Assembly: GCA_900642245.1 (NCBI GenBank)
Contig: CAAAJI010000417.1
Location: 25,527-37,437, forward strand
Length of the DNA stretch: 11,911 nucleotides
Direction: 5' to 3'
Source of the DNA: Fragilaria radians
Taxonomy: Eukaryota > Bacillariophyta > Fragilariophyceae > Fragilariales > Fragilariaceae
This document shows positions 1 to 8,519 of this stretch, one piece after another. Each line of letters begins with the position of its first letter. Position 1 is the first letter of the stretch. Made by a program: the position numbers and the translations under genes. The notes under the pieces are model-generated. The model was not told where the DNA came from, did not search any database, and saw only the letters and a list, made by a program, of their open reading frames with translations.

Positions 1-54
1 TAAATTAATTTAAAAAAACGAACAGCATAGCAACTCGCTATTACTTGTTCACCC

Positions 55-503
55 ATCGGATCATGGGAGGTAACTGGAATCTTTATTAATCATCCAATAA
101 CCCGGTCAGGTATAAGATTCATACCTGTTAATACATAAAGAGATCAATAAAAGCATCTCGAAAACAAGGTAACAACATGGTACTGGTGTACATTTTTGTG
201 TCAAGTCCAACCTACCGTCTACCATTTCAGTTCAAGTTACATCAACTCACAGGACGCAGAAAGAATCTTAACTAATTGTCTCTCTCAAGTCATCATATTT
301 GGTGTTGAATTTGCTTGACACTGTTGACAGAAGTCCACATAATAATCTTCAGGAGTGGCGTTCCAATTTTTGAGCATTTTCAATGCACTCTGGTTGATCT
401 AAGGAATTATTATCAAAGGTTGAGATGAACTCAACAAGCTAGGATTGAAGTGAGAAAGCAATCCAGCTGAATTATTTAAAAAAATCTGGCAGTGATTGCA
501 CCA
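55..503 (+). repeat. Degraded inverted copy of the sequence upstream of the gag relic
   Basis: This stretch aligns by eye with the reverse complement of about 8520-9197. Shared blocks in order include a GGTAACTGG block near 70, GATTCATAC near 116, GTACATTTTTGTGT near 188, AGTTACATCAACT near 235, ATATTTGGTGTTGAA near 295, GAAGTCCACATAAT near 330, GAGCATTTTCAATGCACTCTGG near 372 (quoted in part) and GAAGTGAGAAAGCAATCCAG near 446. Relative to the other copy, roughly 150 bp is missing near 392-412. No open frame survives; translation gives short pieces resembling 'tVDrSPHN' and 'AFSMHSG', which match the frame in the other copy. I infer a fragment of the same transposon family. The left limit is uncertain because the window edge is close. 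Confidence 0.75.
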
Positions 504-1791
504 TCATTGAAATACAACTGGGTAAATCAGAAAATATCAGAAACCGAAGGAAACTAAAACTTCATTCAGACAAAATTTACCTATTCCATTGATTCCCATA
601 ATTTACTCTTAGACCTGCAGCGACAATTCACAAAATAATTATCAATTCTAAACATTATACAGACATTATTGCAGATTTCAAATTATCACTTTCAATTATA
701 GTTTATTTATTCTGGATACAATGAAAGCTTCAATGAAGGTAAATGCCATCACTACAAATTGTGGAAATTTAGAAAAATATTCAGAAGCCTAAGAATCGTC
801 TTTGCTTAACACCCTTTTTAGCTATGTGTATCGAAATGCATAAAAGCCTTCGAGAAAGACGCAATTATAAGCAATTCATGAATTTTCTTGGATGCAAGGT
901 CTAAAGATAAGACAAAGAAATAGTGCTCATTCAAAGGAGAATGAACATTAAGTTAGAAAATATGCCAAATCCTGAAATAAATGCAGAGATCTACAACGTG
1001 TAATAAAACCAGATTTTTCAGTCATTAGAGAAGAAAAAAAGGGAGGGAAGATATAAAAAAATGATCAAAGATGAATTTGTAGCTCCATTGGATCATTGCT
1101 GTAATGGTGAAGTCTCAAATCCAATAAAAAAAGGCAATAAAAAGGATGGTTAATTTTGTGAGATGTGAGGATGAAATGGTATGAAAAGCAAAATTCTCAA
1201 GTGTAACAAATAAGGATATGAAAGTATTTGCAGAAATTGGCTTCCTTTTTTGCAAACATGGAAGAAGAACAGTAAAAGAATTTATTTTACTGTCTTCTGC
1301 AACTTGTAACAAAGCGTAACTGTACAATGTGAGAAGCCGAATATATGACTCTTTCGGAGCTAGTGCGGAAGGTTCAATATACCACTTATGCTTTGAAGAT
1401 TTATTCATATATAACTCTGGAAGAGTGGATGATAACTCCACGGATAAATGTTTTTCTTATTTACAAGGGGTGTTGAATATCTATGCTTTATCAAGTAAAC
1501 ACTCTCTAGATTCTTTACACGATGTGCAAAGGAATGTACTTGAATGGGAATGAGAGAGATTGGAACATCTCTGCAGTCAGCTTTGGAAAAATGAAGCTTG
1601 GCTGAGTTACGCCATTTTTTAAAATCTGAAAGCAAGTTGTCATACTACTCTCTTTGAGGAATGCTTTTCGTAGTGACTAAATCTAAGGACAACATCATTT
1701 CATTACGGCTCCTGGTTTCACCGTAAAATAATTGGTTTGAAATAGTTGAGTGAAATCAAATCTAGCTGTTTTTCCGACAGTATTACTACAT
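504..1791. other. Stretch without a convincing gene
   Basis: AT-rich sequence with only short reading frames. The longest are 1115-1441 on the minus strand, 1405-1635 on the minus strand and 1329-1553 on the plus strand; none has a domain I recognise. The plus-strand frame that begins near 1329 continues past one TGA with a helical-looking segment containing 'QRNVLEWE' and 'RLEHLCSQLWKNEAWLSYA' up to about 1620. It could be a decayed exon, but a single unconfirmed frame is weak support. No splice-bounded gene model, RNA gene or clear promoter was found. Confidence 0.5.
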
Positions 1792-2809
1792 TCAGGGCTT
1801 GCGTGTAACAGTCCAAAAGATTGACTTAATCACCCATTCTCCAACGAGGAGGCGAGTGTGATTATTACTTGAATATGGCAAAACATCATAGTCAAAAGGA
1901 TCATCATTCCCAGTTTTAAGACACATGGAACTAAATGGCGTGTGGCCATCCGTCTTCAAATTTGTAAACATCTCTTCTATATCACGCAGAAGCCAGTAGG
2001 AAGTGGAACCCTCCTTCACAGTATCTTTCAGTGAAGATATTAAAAACTCTGTTATGAGGACAGCAAATCCATTTAGCTTAAGCAATTTCAAACTATCTCG
2101 AGCAAATTTTTGGCCAAGTGCAATAGAGCCTACATGCTCCGCAGAGCATGTAGTCCAAAGAAAGTCAAAAGTCCCAAGCCAGCTCTCATTGAGGTGATTT
2201 ATATCAGCATTCACAAAGGAAACTCTTTCATCAAAATCCTTCCGGCTCATAATTTTTTTCGATAAAGCGCATCTAGGCTGCTTGCATGTTGCTTTGTGTC
2301 GCTCAACCCTTCTCTTGTGCTTCAGTAAAAGGTAAATCAGTAGCCACAATTTCAGGTCCAAATGAAGCAAAATAGGATATGAGAGGCTCCGAGCCAGCAG
2401 CAAAAACTAGACCTTGTTTCCCTGGTTGAAGCATATTTGCTTTGCTAAGAGCGCGAACAATCGAAACAAACTCCCACTGCTTACGGTGAACTCTTACCCT
2501 TTGTCCCAAGGCTGCTAAAATTTCCATTGCTTCTTTGGTTTCCATCTCATTGACTGACACGATTCGAGATAAAAATGGGTCTGAAAATTCACATGGTGAA
2601 CCAAGGAACTGAGGTAAAATTTTATGTTTGATGCTGACGGAAGATTTCGACACGAAGTTCCAAAACGAATTAAGGAGGCATGGATGTACAAAAATGGTTT
2701 GAACTCCAAATTCCCTTGTTCCATACACTTGTCCTATTTGAAAAATTTGTATGCCTGTGTCGGTGATTGAAATCCAGAATGGTAGGGTTAGAGGTTTAAA
2801 GGTTAGGGC
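1792..2809 (-). pseudogene. Class I SAM-dependent methyltransferase-like gene, broken by two frame changes
   Basis: Read on the minus strand. One frame (2809 to 2306, closed by a TGA at 2305-2303) carries 'VHRKQWEFVSIVRAL', then the SAM-binding motif I 'GLVFAAGSEPLISYFASFG' and the acidic end of strand 2, 'EIVATDLPFTEAQEKG'. A short segment at about 2297-2255 continues in a second frame as 'KQHASSLDALYRKK', where relatives carry a similar QHA-type motif. From about 2255 to the TGA at 1794-1792 a third frame gives 'DERVSFVNADINHL', 'FDFLWTTCSAEHVGSIALG', 'GFAVLITEF', 'RDIEEMFTNLKTDGH' and a C-terminal 'LLVGEWVIKS'. The motif order matches a methyltransferase family I know mainly from bacteria, with no catalytic assignment possible here. 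Motif I has F-A-A-G where G-x-G is usual. The second frame change lies at a run of seven T (2253-2259). The open frame upstream has no ATG near 2809; a GTG lies at 2728. Likely a pseudogene, though sequencing indels could also explain two shifts. Confidence 0.8.
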
Positions 2810-2829
2810 TTAGGATTAGGGGTAAATGG
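2781..2829. repeat. Degenerate telomere-like (TTAGGG) tract
   Basis: About 49 bp built from variants of TTAGGG/TTTAGGG: GTAGGGTTAG, AGGTTTAAAGG, TTAGGGCTTAGGATTAGGGG. It overlaps the upstream end of the open frame leading into the methyltransferase relic. It is too diverged and short to be a functional telomere. It may be an interstitial telomeric remnant or simply low-complexity sequence. Confidence 0.55.
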
Positions 2830-3138
2830 TCTCAAGGTGGCATTGGGGAAAACTGCTGGATGTATTCAACGCAATTTTTTCCTAGGTGCACGAAATGCAC
2901 AGGAGGCTAAGGTGGAATGACGCTTATCAATTCTCTGTTTCTTGAAATGGCATTAATTTGAAGCTCTTCGTTCATGATGTTTTGCAGTTACAAGTTATTT
3001 TGTTGATCCGTTAAATCTACAGGCAAATGAGAAAAACACCATTATCACTACAATGAAAAATGGAAAAAAGTAATCAGCAATTGGGTGTTGACAAAAGAAT
3101 CTCAAAGTATCATTTTTGCCTTCATAATAAATTATGAT
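2830..3138. other. Stretch without a recognisable gene
   Basis: Non-coding spacer between the telomere-like tract and the first long repeat. The minus-strand frame at 2995-3315 enters it but only its part inside the repeat (above 3139) is shared with the second copy, so the portion here is probably read-through. Nothing else was recognised. Confidence 0.5.
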
Positions 3139-3722
3139 TGATCTTAAAATTAAAACTAAATGAATAATGACTTCTAGTTTATACTTGGAAGTTGTCAATG
3201 TATGTAAAGTTGTCAAAGTATGGAACAGTGAGATGAGATCAAATGAGTACTTTTTATTACAATCACTCTTTCCCTTTTCAAAATCATCAATGTTTAGGCC
3301 GAATAAGCCATACATATTAACAATTTTGTCTAGAAGATATCCTGCAATTTGGAGCTTCAGTGGTGTAATATGGAAGACCCTGATTTGATACCGTGTAAAG
3401 GCTTCTTCATTCTTTGTATTGTCACGAAATAACTATGAAGCATGTATAAAAAGAAATATCAGAATCAAATGGCACACCAGGCCCACCAGGCAATTGAGGA
3501 TGCTTCTAAGGTGAGGAGGTATACTCCCTCCCCCAAACGGGCTCTACATTAGAAGAGCAAAACTAGATAATTCCTTTGCTTAGACCTCAAAGATCACATC
3601 TCAGCATGCATCTCAATGGTTTCAGCTTCAAGGCAGTACTGGTATTGAGTAATCTTTGATAAATACCGGATTCATTATCATTAATTTCGATTAAGATATA
3701 TTGGAAAGGGTAAAAGGCTTAG
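3139..3722 (-). repeat. Long direct repeat, copy 1 (uninterrupted), with decayed unidentified frame
   Basis: About 584 bp closely resembling 4524-5408 once the 310-bp insertion there is removed; long stretches differ at only a few positions. On the minus strand a frame can be followed through most of it. Recognisable pieces, from high to low coordinates, are 'LPGGPGVPFDSDISFY', then after a frame change 'KNEEAFTRYQIRVFHITPLK' and 'DKIVNMYGLFGLNIDDFEKG'. I do not recognise the protein. Between the copies I count about six replacement and three silent changes in the best-aligned coding block, so the frame shows no sign of selection. Copy 1 also has an 18-bp in-frame tandem duplication at 3191-3208. 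The orientation given is that of the cryptic frame. Probably an old transposon or duplicated gene fragment. Confidence 0.85.
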
Positions 3723-4523
3723 AACATAGTCAGTATCAAAACACAGTTTCGTTATTACCGAGATTTAGATATGAAGCATTTCTGAATCTACTGTGGCGAA
3801 TAGGTTATGAGCCAAAGCACATTCAAGATAAAGGAATCTCAATTTAACTACATTTTTGTTTCAAACAACCAGAATCAATATGAAGTTACAATCCTAATCA
3901 CTGAATAACATTCGGGTGCCATTGAAAAAGAAGAAGCGTAGAAAGATAACTTGATACCTACAGGATTGAGATTTTCTTTTTTACTGATGAATCTTAAAAC
4001 TTTCGTTACTACCTCACGGTTACTCAAGTTAAAATGGGATTTCAAGTCATTTGTTGAAGATAACTTGAAGATAGCGTTTGTGTTTTGTAGCCCAAAACAA
4101 ATTTTCCCTTGTCATTATTCTTTGGCATAGAATTGAAACAATATCTCTGTGTCTTCTTCTAACTCCCAACAAGTAGCAGCTGGCTGCCAATAATCAGCAA
4201 TAGATGCATTTAAGGCACCGCTTCACCTCACAAGGGAGTTATTTTGTATGCGCGATCATTGACATACTAAGACACTAATTGAATTCATACCAAACAAAAT
4301 TAAACGTTTCTACCAAATCAGGTTTCCCATCAATAATTAATGAAGTGTTTGCAAAGATATTGCGTCTTGCGCATTCATGTACAAGGAAAGCCACAACGTG
4401 AAGAAAATGAAGTTGTAGATGGTACAATCACTTTCCTCGTACTCTTGCCACATGTAGACAGATATTTGAAAGCCTCCTTAGAATGAAATTTATTTCTGAT
4501 ACCCTATCTCCCCTAGAGTTCAA
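3723..4523. other. Spacer between the two long repeats, no gene seen
   Basis: About 800 bp with no reading frame longer than about 60 codons on either strand and no repeat, hairpin or RNA gene that I could support. Confidence 0.5.
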
Positions 4524-5408
4524 TGACCTGAAAATTATAAACGAAATGAATAATGATTTCTAGTCTATATTTGGAAGTTGTCAAAGTATGGAGCAGTGGG
4601 ATGAGATCAAATGAGCACTTTTTATTGCAAACACTCTTTCCCTTTTCAAAATCATCAATGTCTAGGTCGAATAAGCCATACATATTAACAATTTTGTCAA
4701 GAAGGTATCCTGAATGCAATTTGGAGCTTCAGTGGTGTAATATGGAAGACCCTGATTTGATACCGTGTAAAGGTTTCTTCATTCTTTTCTATTATCACGA
4801 AATAATGAGGAAGCATATAAAAAGAATTGTCAGAATTAACTGGCACACCAAGCAAAGATACTAATGAAGAATCTATCTTATAAGCGATAGACTAGAGTTG
4901 ATATATAGAAACTGTTCTCCCACGAGAAGCAGTCAAATTGCTTTGAATGTAGATAAAAACGATAAGAGTTTAAAATTGTGACTAGTAAGTTTTCCGCTAG
5001 AATCAATCGTGAATATATATCGTGAACTGGTCGTGTAGAACAGTAAAGTAAACTGTCACTCAAACACTAACGCTCACAAAATCACTACTCAGTCGTGCGT
5101 TTTACTTATAGGAATTGTATCCATCGTAACATTTCATCTAGTCGACTGCATATTACAACTCACCAGACCCACCAGGTAATTACGGATGCTTCTAAGGTGA
5201 GGAGGTATATTACCTCCCCCAAACGGGCTCTACATTAGAGGAGCAAAACTAGATAACTCCTTTGCTTAGACCTCAAAGATCACATCTCAGCATGCATCTC
5301 AAAGGTTTCAGCTTCAAGGCAGTACTGGTATTGAGTAATCTTTGATAAATACCGGATTCGTTATCATCAATTTCGATTAAGATATATTGGAAAGAGTAGA
5401 AAGCTTAG
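4524..5408 (-). repeat. Long direct repeat, copy 2, split by an insertion
   Basis: Second copy of the 3139-3722 repeat, in the same orientation: 4524-4850 matches the first part and 5161-5408 the rest, totalling about 575 bp. The cryptic minus-strand frame is better preserved upstream than in copy 1: 'VPVNSDNSFYMLPHYFVIIE' runs directly into 'KNEETFTRYQIRVFHITPLK'. It is then shifted by four extra bases at about 4712-4715 before 'GYLLDKIVNMYGLFDLDIDD'. Each copy is therefore intact where the other is broken, which supports an ancestral continuous frame. In this copy GGAGGTA (5201-5207) and TACCTCC (5211-5217) form a perfect 7-bp inverted repeat that copy 1 lacks. No protein family was recognised. 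Confidence 0.85.
4851..5160. mobile_element. 310-bp insertion with 5-bp CACCA target duplication
   Basis: This segment interrupts copy 2 of the long repeat and is absent from copy 1. It is flanked by CACCA at 4846-4850 and CACCA at 5161-5165, whereas the empty site in copy 1 has a single CACCA at 3475-3479. The insert begins AGCAAAGATA and ends ATTACAACT. The ends share only AG...CT, with no convincing longer terminal inverted repeat and no 5'-TG/CA-3' ends typical of LTRs. It has no plausible coding sequence; the frame at 4878-5063 on the minus strand is unconvincing. A 5-bp duplication fits a solo LTR or a non-autonomous DNA element, but I cannot choose between them. The clean boundaries suggest insertion after the repeats duplicated. 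Confidence 0.75.
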
Positions 5409-6639
5409 TCAGAACATACAAAAAGAGAGATTAACAGCAGCACCAGAGGAATCTGGGCAATCAAGAAACCAGAGATAAAAAGACGAGGGAAACTAGCGTA
5501 ATACTTGATCTGGTATAAAAGGAGTCTATGTCATTCCTTCTTGAAAATACTCACCATCAAATCACAGCAAATACAAATAGCACTTTATAAAAGACTTAGC
5601 AGCCATATGAACTAAATAACCTTCTGAATAAAATAGCGTTTCCAGAAGAGTGGCAGGAACTGGATTTCATTCAATCAGAGCTTTTTAGTGGAAAATCAAA
5701 AAATATGTTCTATATTCCATTGAATATTGTTATTTCATGAGAATAATATTATCACAACCTTACTTCCTAAGTTTTATCCACGTGGAATTCGGTAATTTAG
5801 TCTAGACACCGCGCTAACATAAACTGTGTTTCAGTTAATATCAATTCCATTATTTTTCACTTTTGGACTGACCAATGGAAAACTCAGGACATTTTCAAAT
5901 TACGAATTCAGTTGGAACCTACTTGGCGCTTAATATGGTGCAATCAACCTCATAAAGATAATAGGTTTCTTGTTTTGTGATATTCGTCCATTCCTTTTTC
6001 TAGATTGGAAGGATTAAGAGTGTGTTGGTGATATTGTTCCAAGTCTAAATTCGTAACGGATTTTCTACATATGGAGTAAAAATATATCATCACTCCCTTT
6101 TTGAAATCAGGTATCCAGAGTATCATTCCAAGGCATAGTACACTCATATGAAGCATGAAAAGTATAGAAATAAAGAAATAAAAGTCAAAATCTAAGAGTT
6201 TAGACGGGCTTCATGTTGAATACTGACTAGTTTTGCTAAGGAAAAACTTGCATAAACCATCGAATGTCAGTGCAACATATATTTCAATCAATTGAATATC
6301 ATGATTTCTAACAATCAAGAATACTTCATTACATTGGCAATTTCGTAGGAATATTTCTTTGTTTCCCATTCTACAACAAAACCTATTGGTAGCTTGTTGC
6401 ACAAATTATGAATGTACACATGATATAAATTGCTACTGTATACGCCATGAAAAGTTAAAATGTATTACCTTCAAATCATTGAATTCATCAAAATACCTTC
6501 ATTTATCAAGTCTACTATATAATGAGATACTTTAGCTTTTTCTTGCTTTTGGTGTAGAAGTTATTGGTGCTGCTGGTATTGGAACGCAAAAGATTGTCGG
6601 TGAAAAAATCAAAATAAAGCTGTTGGTGCAAAATCAACA
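5409..6639. other. Long stretch without a recognisable gene
   Basis: About 1.2 kb of AT-rich sequence. Small minus-strand frames at 5950-6156 and 6211-6402 have no motif I recognise and no support on either side. Nothing similar to the other repeats in the window was found. The lower end of the retrotransposon relic may extend to about 6640, where a minus-strand frame contains 'ESYYINPSFVKQVK' (near 6730-6690), but this could not be assigned. Confidence 0.5.
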
Positions 6640-6799
6640 TCGTCGTTTTGTTAGCTTTATTAAATGTATTCTTTACTTGTTTGACAAATGAAGGATTAAT
6701 ATAATAAGATTCATCCCAAAGGCACTTTCTCGAGTATTACTGTAAGACAAAACGCACAAGGGTTAAGGGGTAACACCGGCCAGATCGGATGTGCAACTT

Positions 6800-6960
6800 T
6801 TTTAGTAGTAGGATGTGTTTCTTCAGTCCCTTAGTCTTGCACTGCAGTAGCACCTCTAACTATTGGTACATCTTTGACAGCATCATATACTTAACTCTAC
6901 CGATGTATTCCAACACAATGAAATTGATTCCCAGCAAGCATGCACTTGTAGTTGCCCAAA
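6800..6960 (-). pseudogene. Retrotransposon protease (Ty1/copia-like) relic
   Basis: On the minus strand, downstream of the Gag relic, short pieces in different frames follow the order of a copia-type aspartic protease region. 'DLGNYKCMLAG' lies where relatives have an 'eLDnHADTC.AG' active-site segment. It is followed by 'NFIVLEYIGRV' (about 6943-6893) and then 'YDAVKDVPIVRGATAVQD' (about 6887-6834). The last two match my recollection of diatom copia-like polyproteins closely. The catalytic D-S/T-G-type triad is not preserved and at least two frame changes occur, so it is inactive. No integrase or reverse transcriptase motif was found below 6800, so the rest of pol has been lost or decayed beyond recognition. 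Confidence 0.7.
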
Positions 6961-7009
6961 TCCTCCTCCATCTTTGTTTTGCTAGTCAAAGGCCCTGGTA
7001 GTTGATTGT

Positions 7010-7041
7010 GTCCTTACTTCACGACTTACAGAAGTAAGGAC
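7010..7041. repeat. Perfect 11-bp inverted repeat (hairpin) at the edge of the tandem duplication
   Basis: GTCCTTACTTC at 7010-7020 is the exact reverse complement of GAAGTAAGGAC at 7031-7041, separated by ten bases. The right arm is also the start of the 118-bp duplicated unit and so occurs again at 7149-7159. It could form a stem-loop. A regulatory role is not indicated because it lies inside a transposon relic. Confidence 0.8.
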
Positions 7042-7263
7042 TTGAAGTAACTTGGCCTGACCATAAAAGAATTTCTTGAAAATGGCTTCAGATTTGCTGC
7101 CACAAATTTTGCCAGCACGGACACTCCCAATGGCACTTGAATTACACAGAAGTAAGGACTTGAAGTAACTTGGCCTGACCATAAAAGAATTTCTTGAAAA
7201 TGGCTTCAGATTTGCTGCCACAAATTTTGCCAGCACGGACACTCCCAATGGCACTTGAATTAC
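7028..7263. repeat. Perfect 118-bp tandem duplication
   Basis: Units 7028-7145 and 7146-7263 are identical over all 118 bases by direct comparison, starting ACAGAAGTAAGG and ending CACTTGAATTAC. The unit lies within the Gag part of the retrotransposon relic. 118 is not a multiple of three, so the second copy shifts the frame: the minus-strand frame starting at 7272 reads the two units in different frames. Identity amid otherwise heavily decayed sequence points to a very recent duplication or an assembly artefact. Confidence 0.95.
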
Positions 7264-8473
7264 CCTTTCCACCCCCCATGGCCTCTGGAATATGTTGAAT
7301 ATGATGTTACTAATGACTGATTTTGTGCCTCCTTTACGACCAATCTTTTCACAGAATCTTTGGATTGAATCCCTCTGCTCCTTGCTTAAACCTTTCCAGG
7401 TTGCTCTATCAATTGGTCACCAGCTTAGATTTTCTTACTATATCTGGGTGTACCTTTCACCTTGTTAATCACTCCCTTGCGCCCGCCATATATAGAATAT
7501 CTATTTCTGCTCCAACTTGTTTCAATACTTGTGACCGCAACATTCCTAAGCCTTGGTTTGCATGTAGTCAGAAGATCTGGCTAATTTGGACATGAGTGAG
7601 TGCTAAGCTGAGGCATAAGTTAATGTCCCCATTGCATGCTGGAAGTGCAAACTAGTCATTGATGCCTGAAGGTTTGGTGCCTTGAACTCTATCCAATAAG
7701 TTAAGAATTTTAGCTAACTCTTGGAACTCTTCATTGTCTTGCTTGTATATCTGAAACATCATTTGCATGCGGCCCAAAAATGTTGAGAATTTTATTGAGC
7801 ATTCTCGATTGTAATGTAGGGTCCTATAAACTGCTTCAGCTTGAGTGATTTGGCATGCAATGGTACCTTCTCCTTAAAAGGTCCACACGACCATTCTGTT
7901 CATTCTTACCACCATAATCCATTCTTCAGCTTGCTCACCCAATACTTTACCAGTCAATATCTGGTGAACATGATGACAACCTACCACATATGGAGTACCC
8001 TTTAGGGGTGCTCTACCCACTAGCGTGGTCAAGTAATCATCATTGTCATTCAAATCTATGGATTCATCCCATTCACGTACCATATACAAGTGAGGAACCC
8101 CTGTGCTTCCAAGGATAGTAATGAGGAAGGTAAAAAAACCATGACTCCAATTGTACCAATCAATTTGATTACCTAGTTTCCTTGGATCTGCTTCCTTGTT
8201 TGATATCTCCATGTTGTCAAGCTAGCTCTTGCGGATATCAGTGTTATCAACTGCAAGCTGAAAAGCAGCTGAGATGAGTCTTTTCATGTCCTGTGCCCAA
8301 TACATGTATCCTTTATGATTACTGGTGCAGTATAATCTAAAGATAATGCAACTCTGTGCATTTTTACGCTTAGTGTAACCATCTGCTAAATAATGGCACA
8401 TGATAAATTACAGGTCAAAGGGTATCAGCCCATGGCCTTTATATCTTGTTAAACTGTTATTGAGGACAGATAT
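7264..8473 (-). pseudogene. Retrotransposon Gag-like polyprotein relic (Ty1/copia-like)
   Basis: From 8473 to 7472 on the minus strand one reading frame can be followed with only five internal stops (at 8410-8408, 8224-8222, 7876-7874, 7654-7652 and 7570-7568), ending at TGA 7471-7469. In order it contains 'GYMYWAQDMKRLISAAFQLA', 'MEISNKEADPRKLGNQIDWY', 'FLITILGSTGVPHLYMVREW', 'APLKGTPYVV', 'VHQILTGKVLGEQAEEWI', 'GEGTIACQITQAEAVYRTLH' and 'FSTFLGRMQMMFQIY'. This order fits Gag-like proteins I associate with diatom copia elements (a W..W start, LG..GVP..Y..RE core, APL, then a helical 'A.....LhYn.e....F..fl..mQ..f.iy' part). After a frame change a second segment near 7398-7270 reads 'TWKGLSKEQRDSIQRF', like the region following Gag. 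No Cys-His knuckle was seen. The structural role of Gag is family knowledge; this copy cannot produce it. Confidence 0.75.
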
Positions 8474-8519
8474 TCATCATTGGATGCACCCAAGAATAAT
8501 TGTAATTAGGCTGGATTCC

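Noticed and set aside
1115..1635. Overlapping small frames on both strands as genes
   Set aside because: They overlap each other in conflicting frames, lack recognisable motifs, and the plus-strand one starts at GTG without an ATG nearby.
2255..2305. A short spliceosomal intron explaining the methyltransferase frame changes
   Set aside because: The intervening bases themselves encode a conserved-looking segment (KQHASSLDALYRKK), so they are coding sequence in a shifted frame rather than an intron.
4851..5160. Calling the 310-bp insertion a solo LTR
   Set aside because: The 5-bp duplication fits, but the ends are AG...CT rather than TG...CA and no LTR landmarks were identified, so only a generic mobile element is claimed.
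6982..7272. The 96-codon minus-strand frame as a gene
   Set aside because: It is created by reading the two identical 118-bp units in two different frames within the Gag relic.
7469..8473. A variant genetic code reading the internal stops as amino acids
   Set aside because: TAA, TAG and TGA all occur as internal stops, and neighbouring segments also carry frame changes and a duplication, so decay is the simpler explanation. The LRR frame uses TAG normally.
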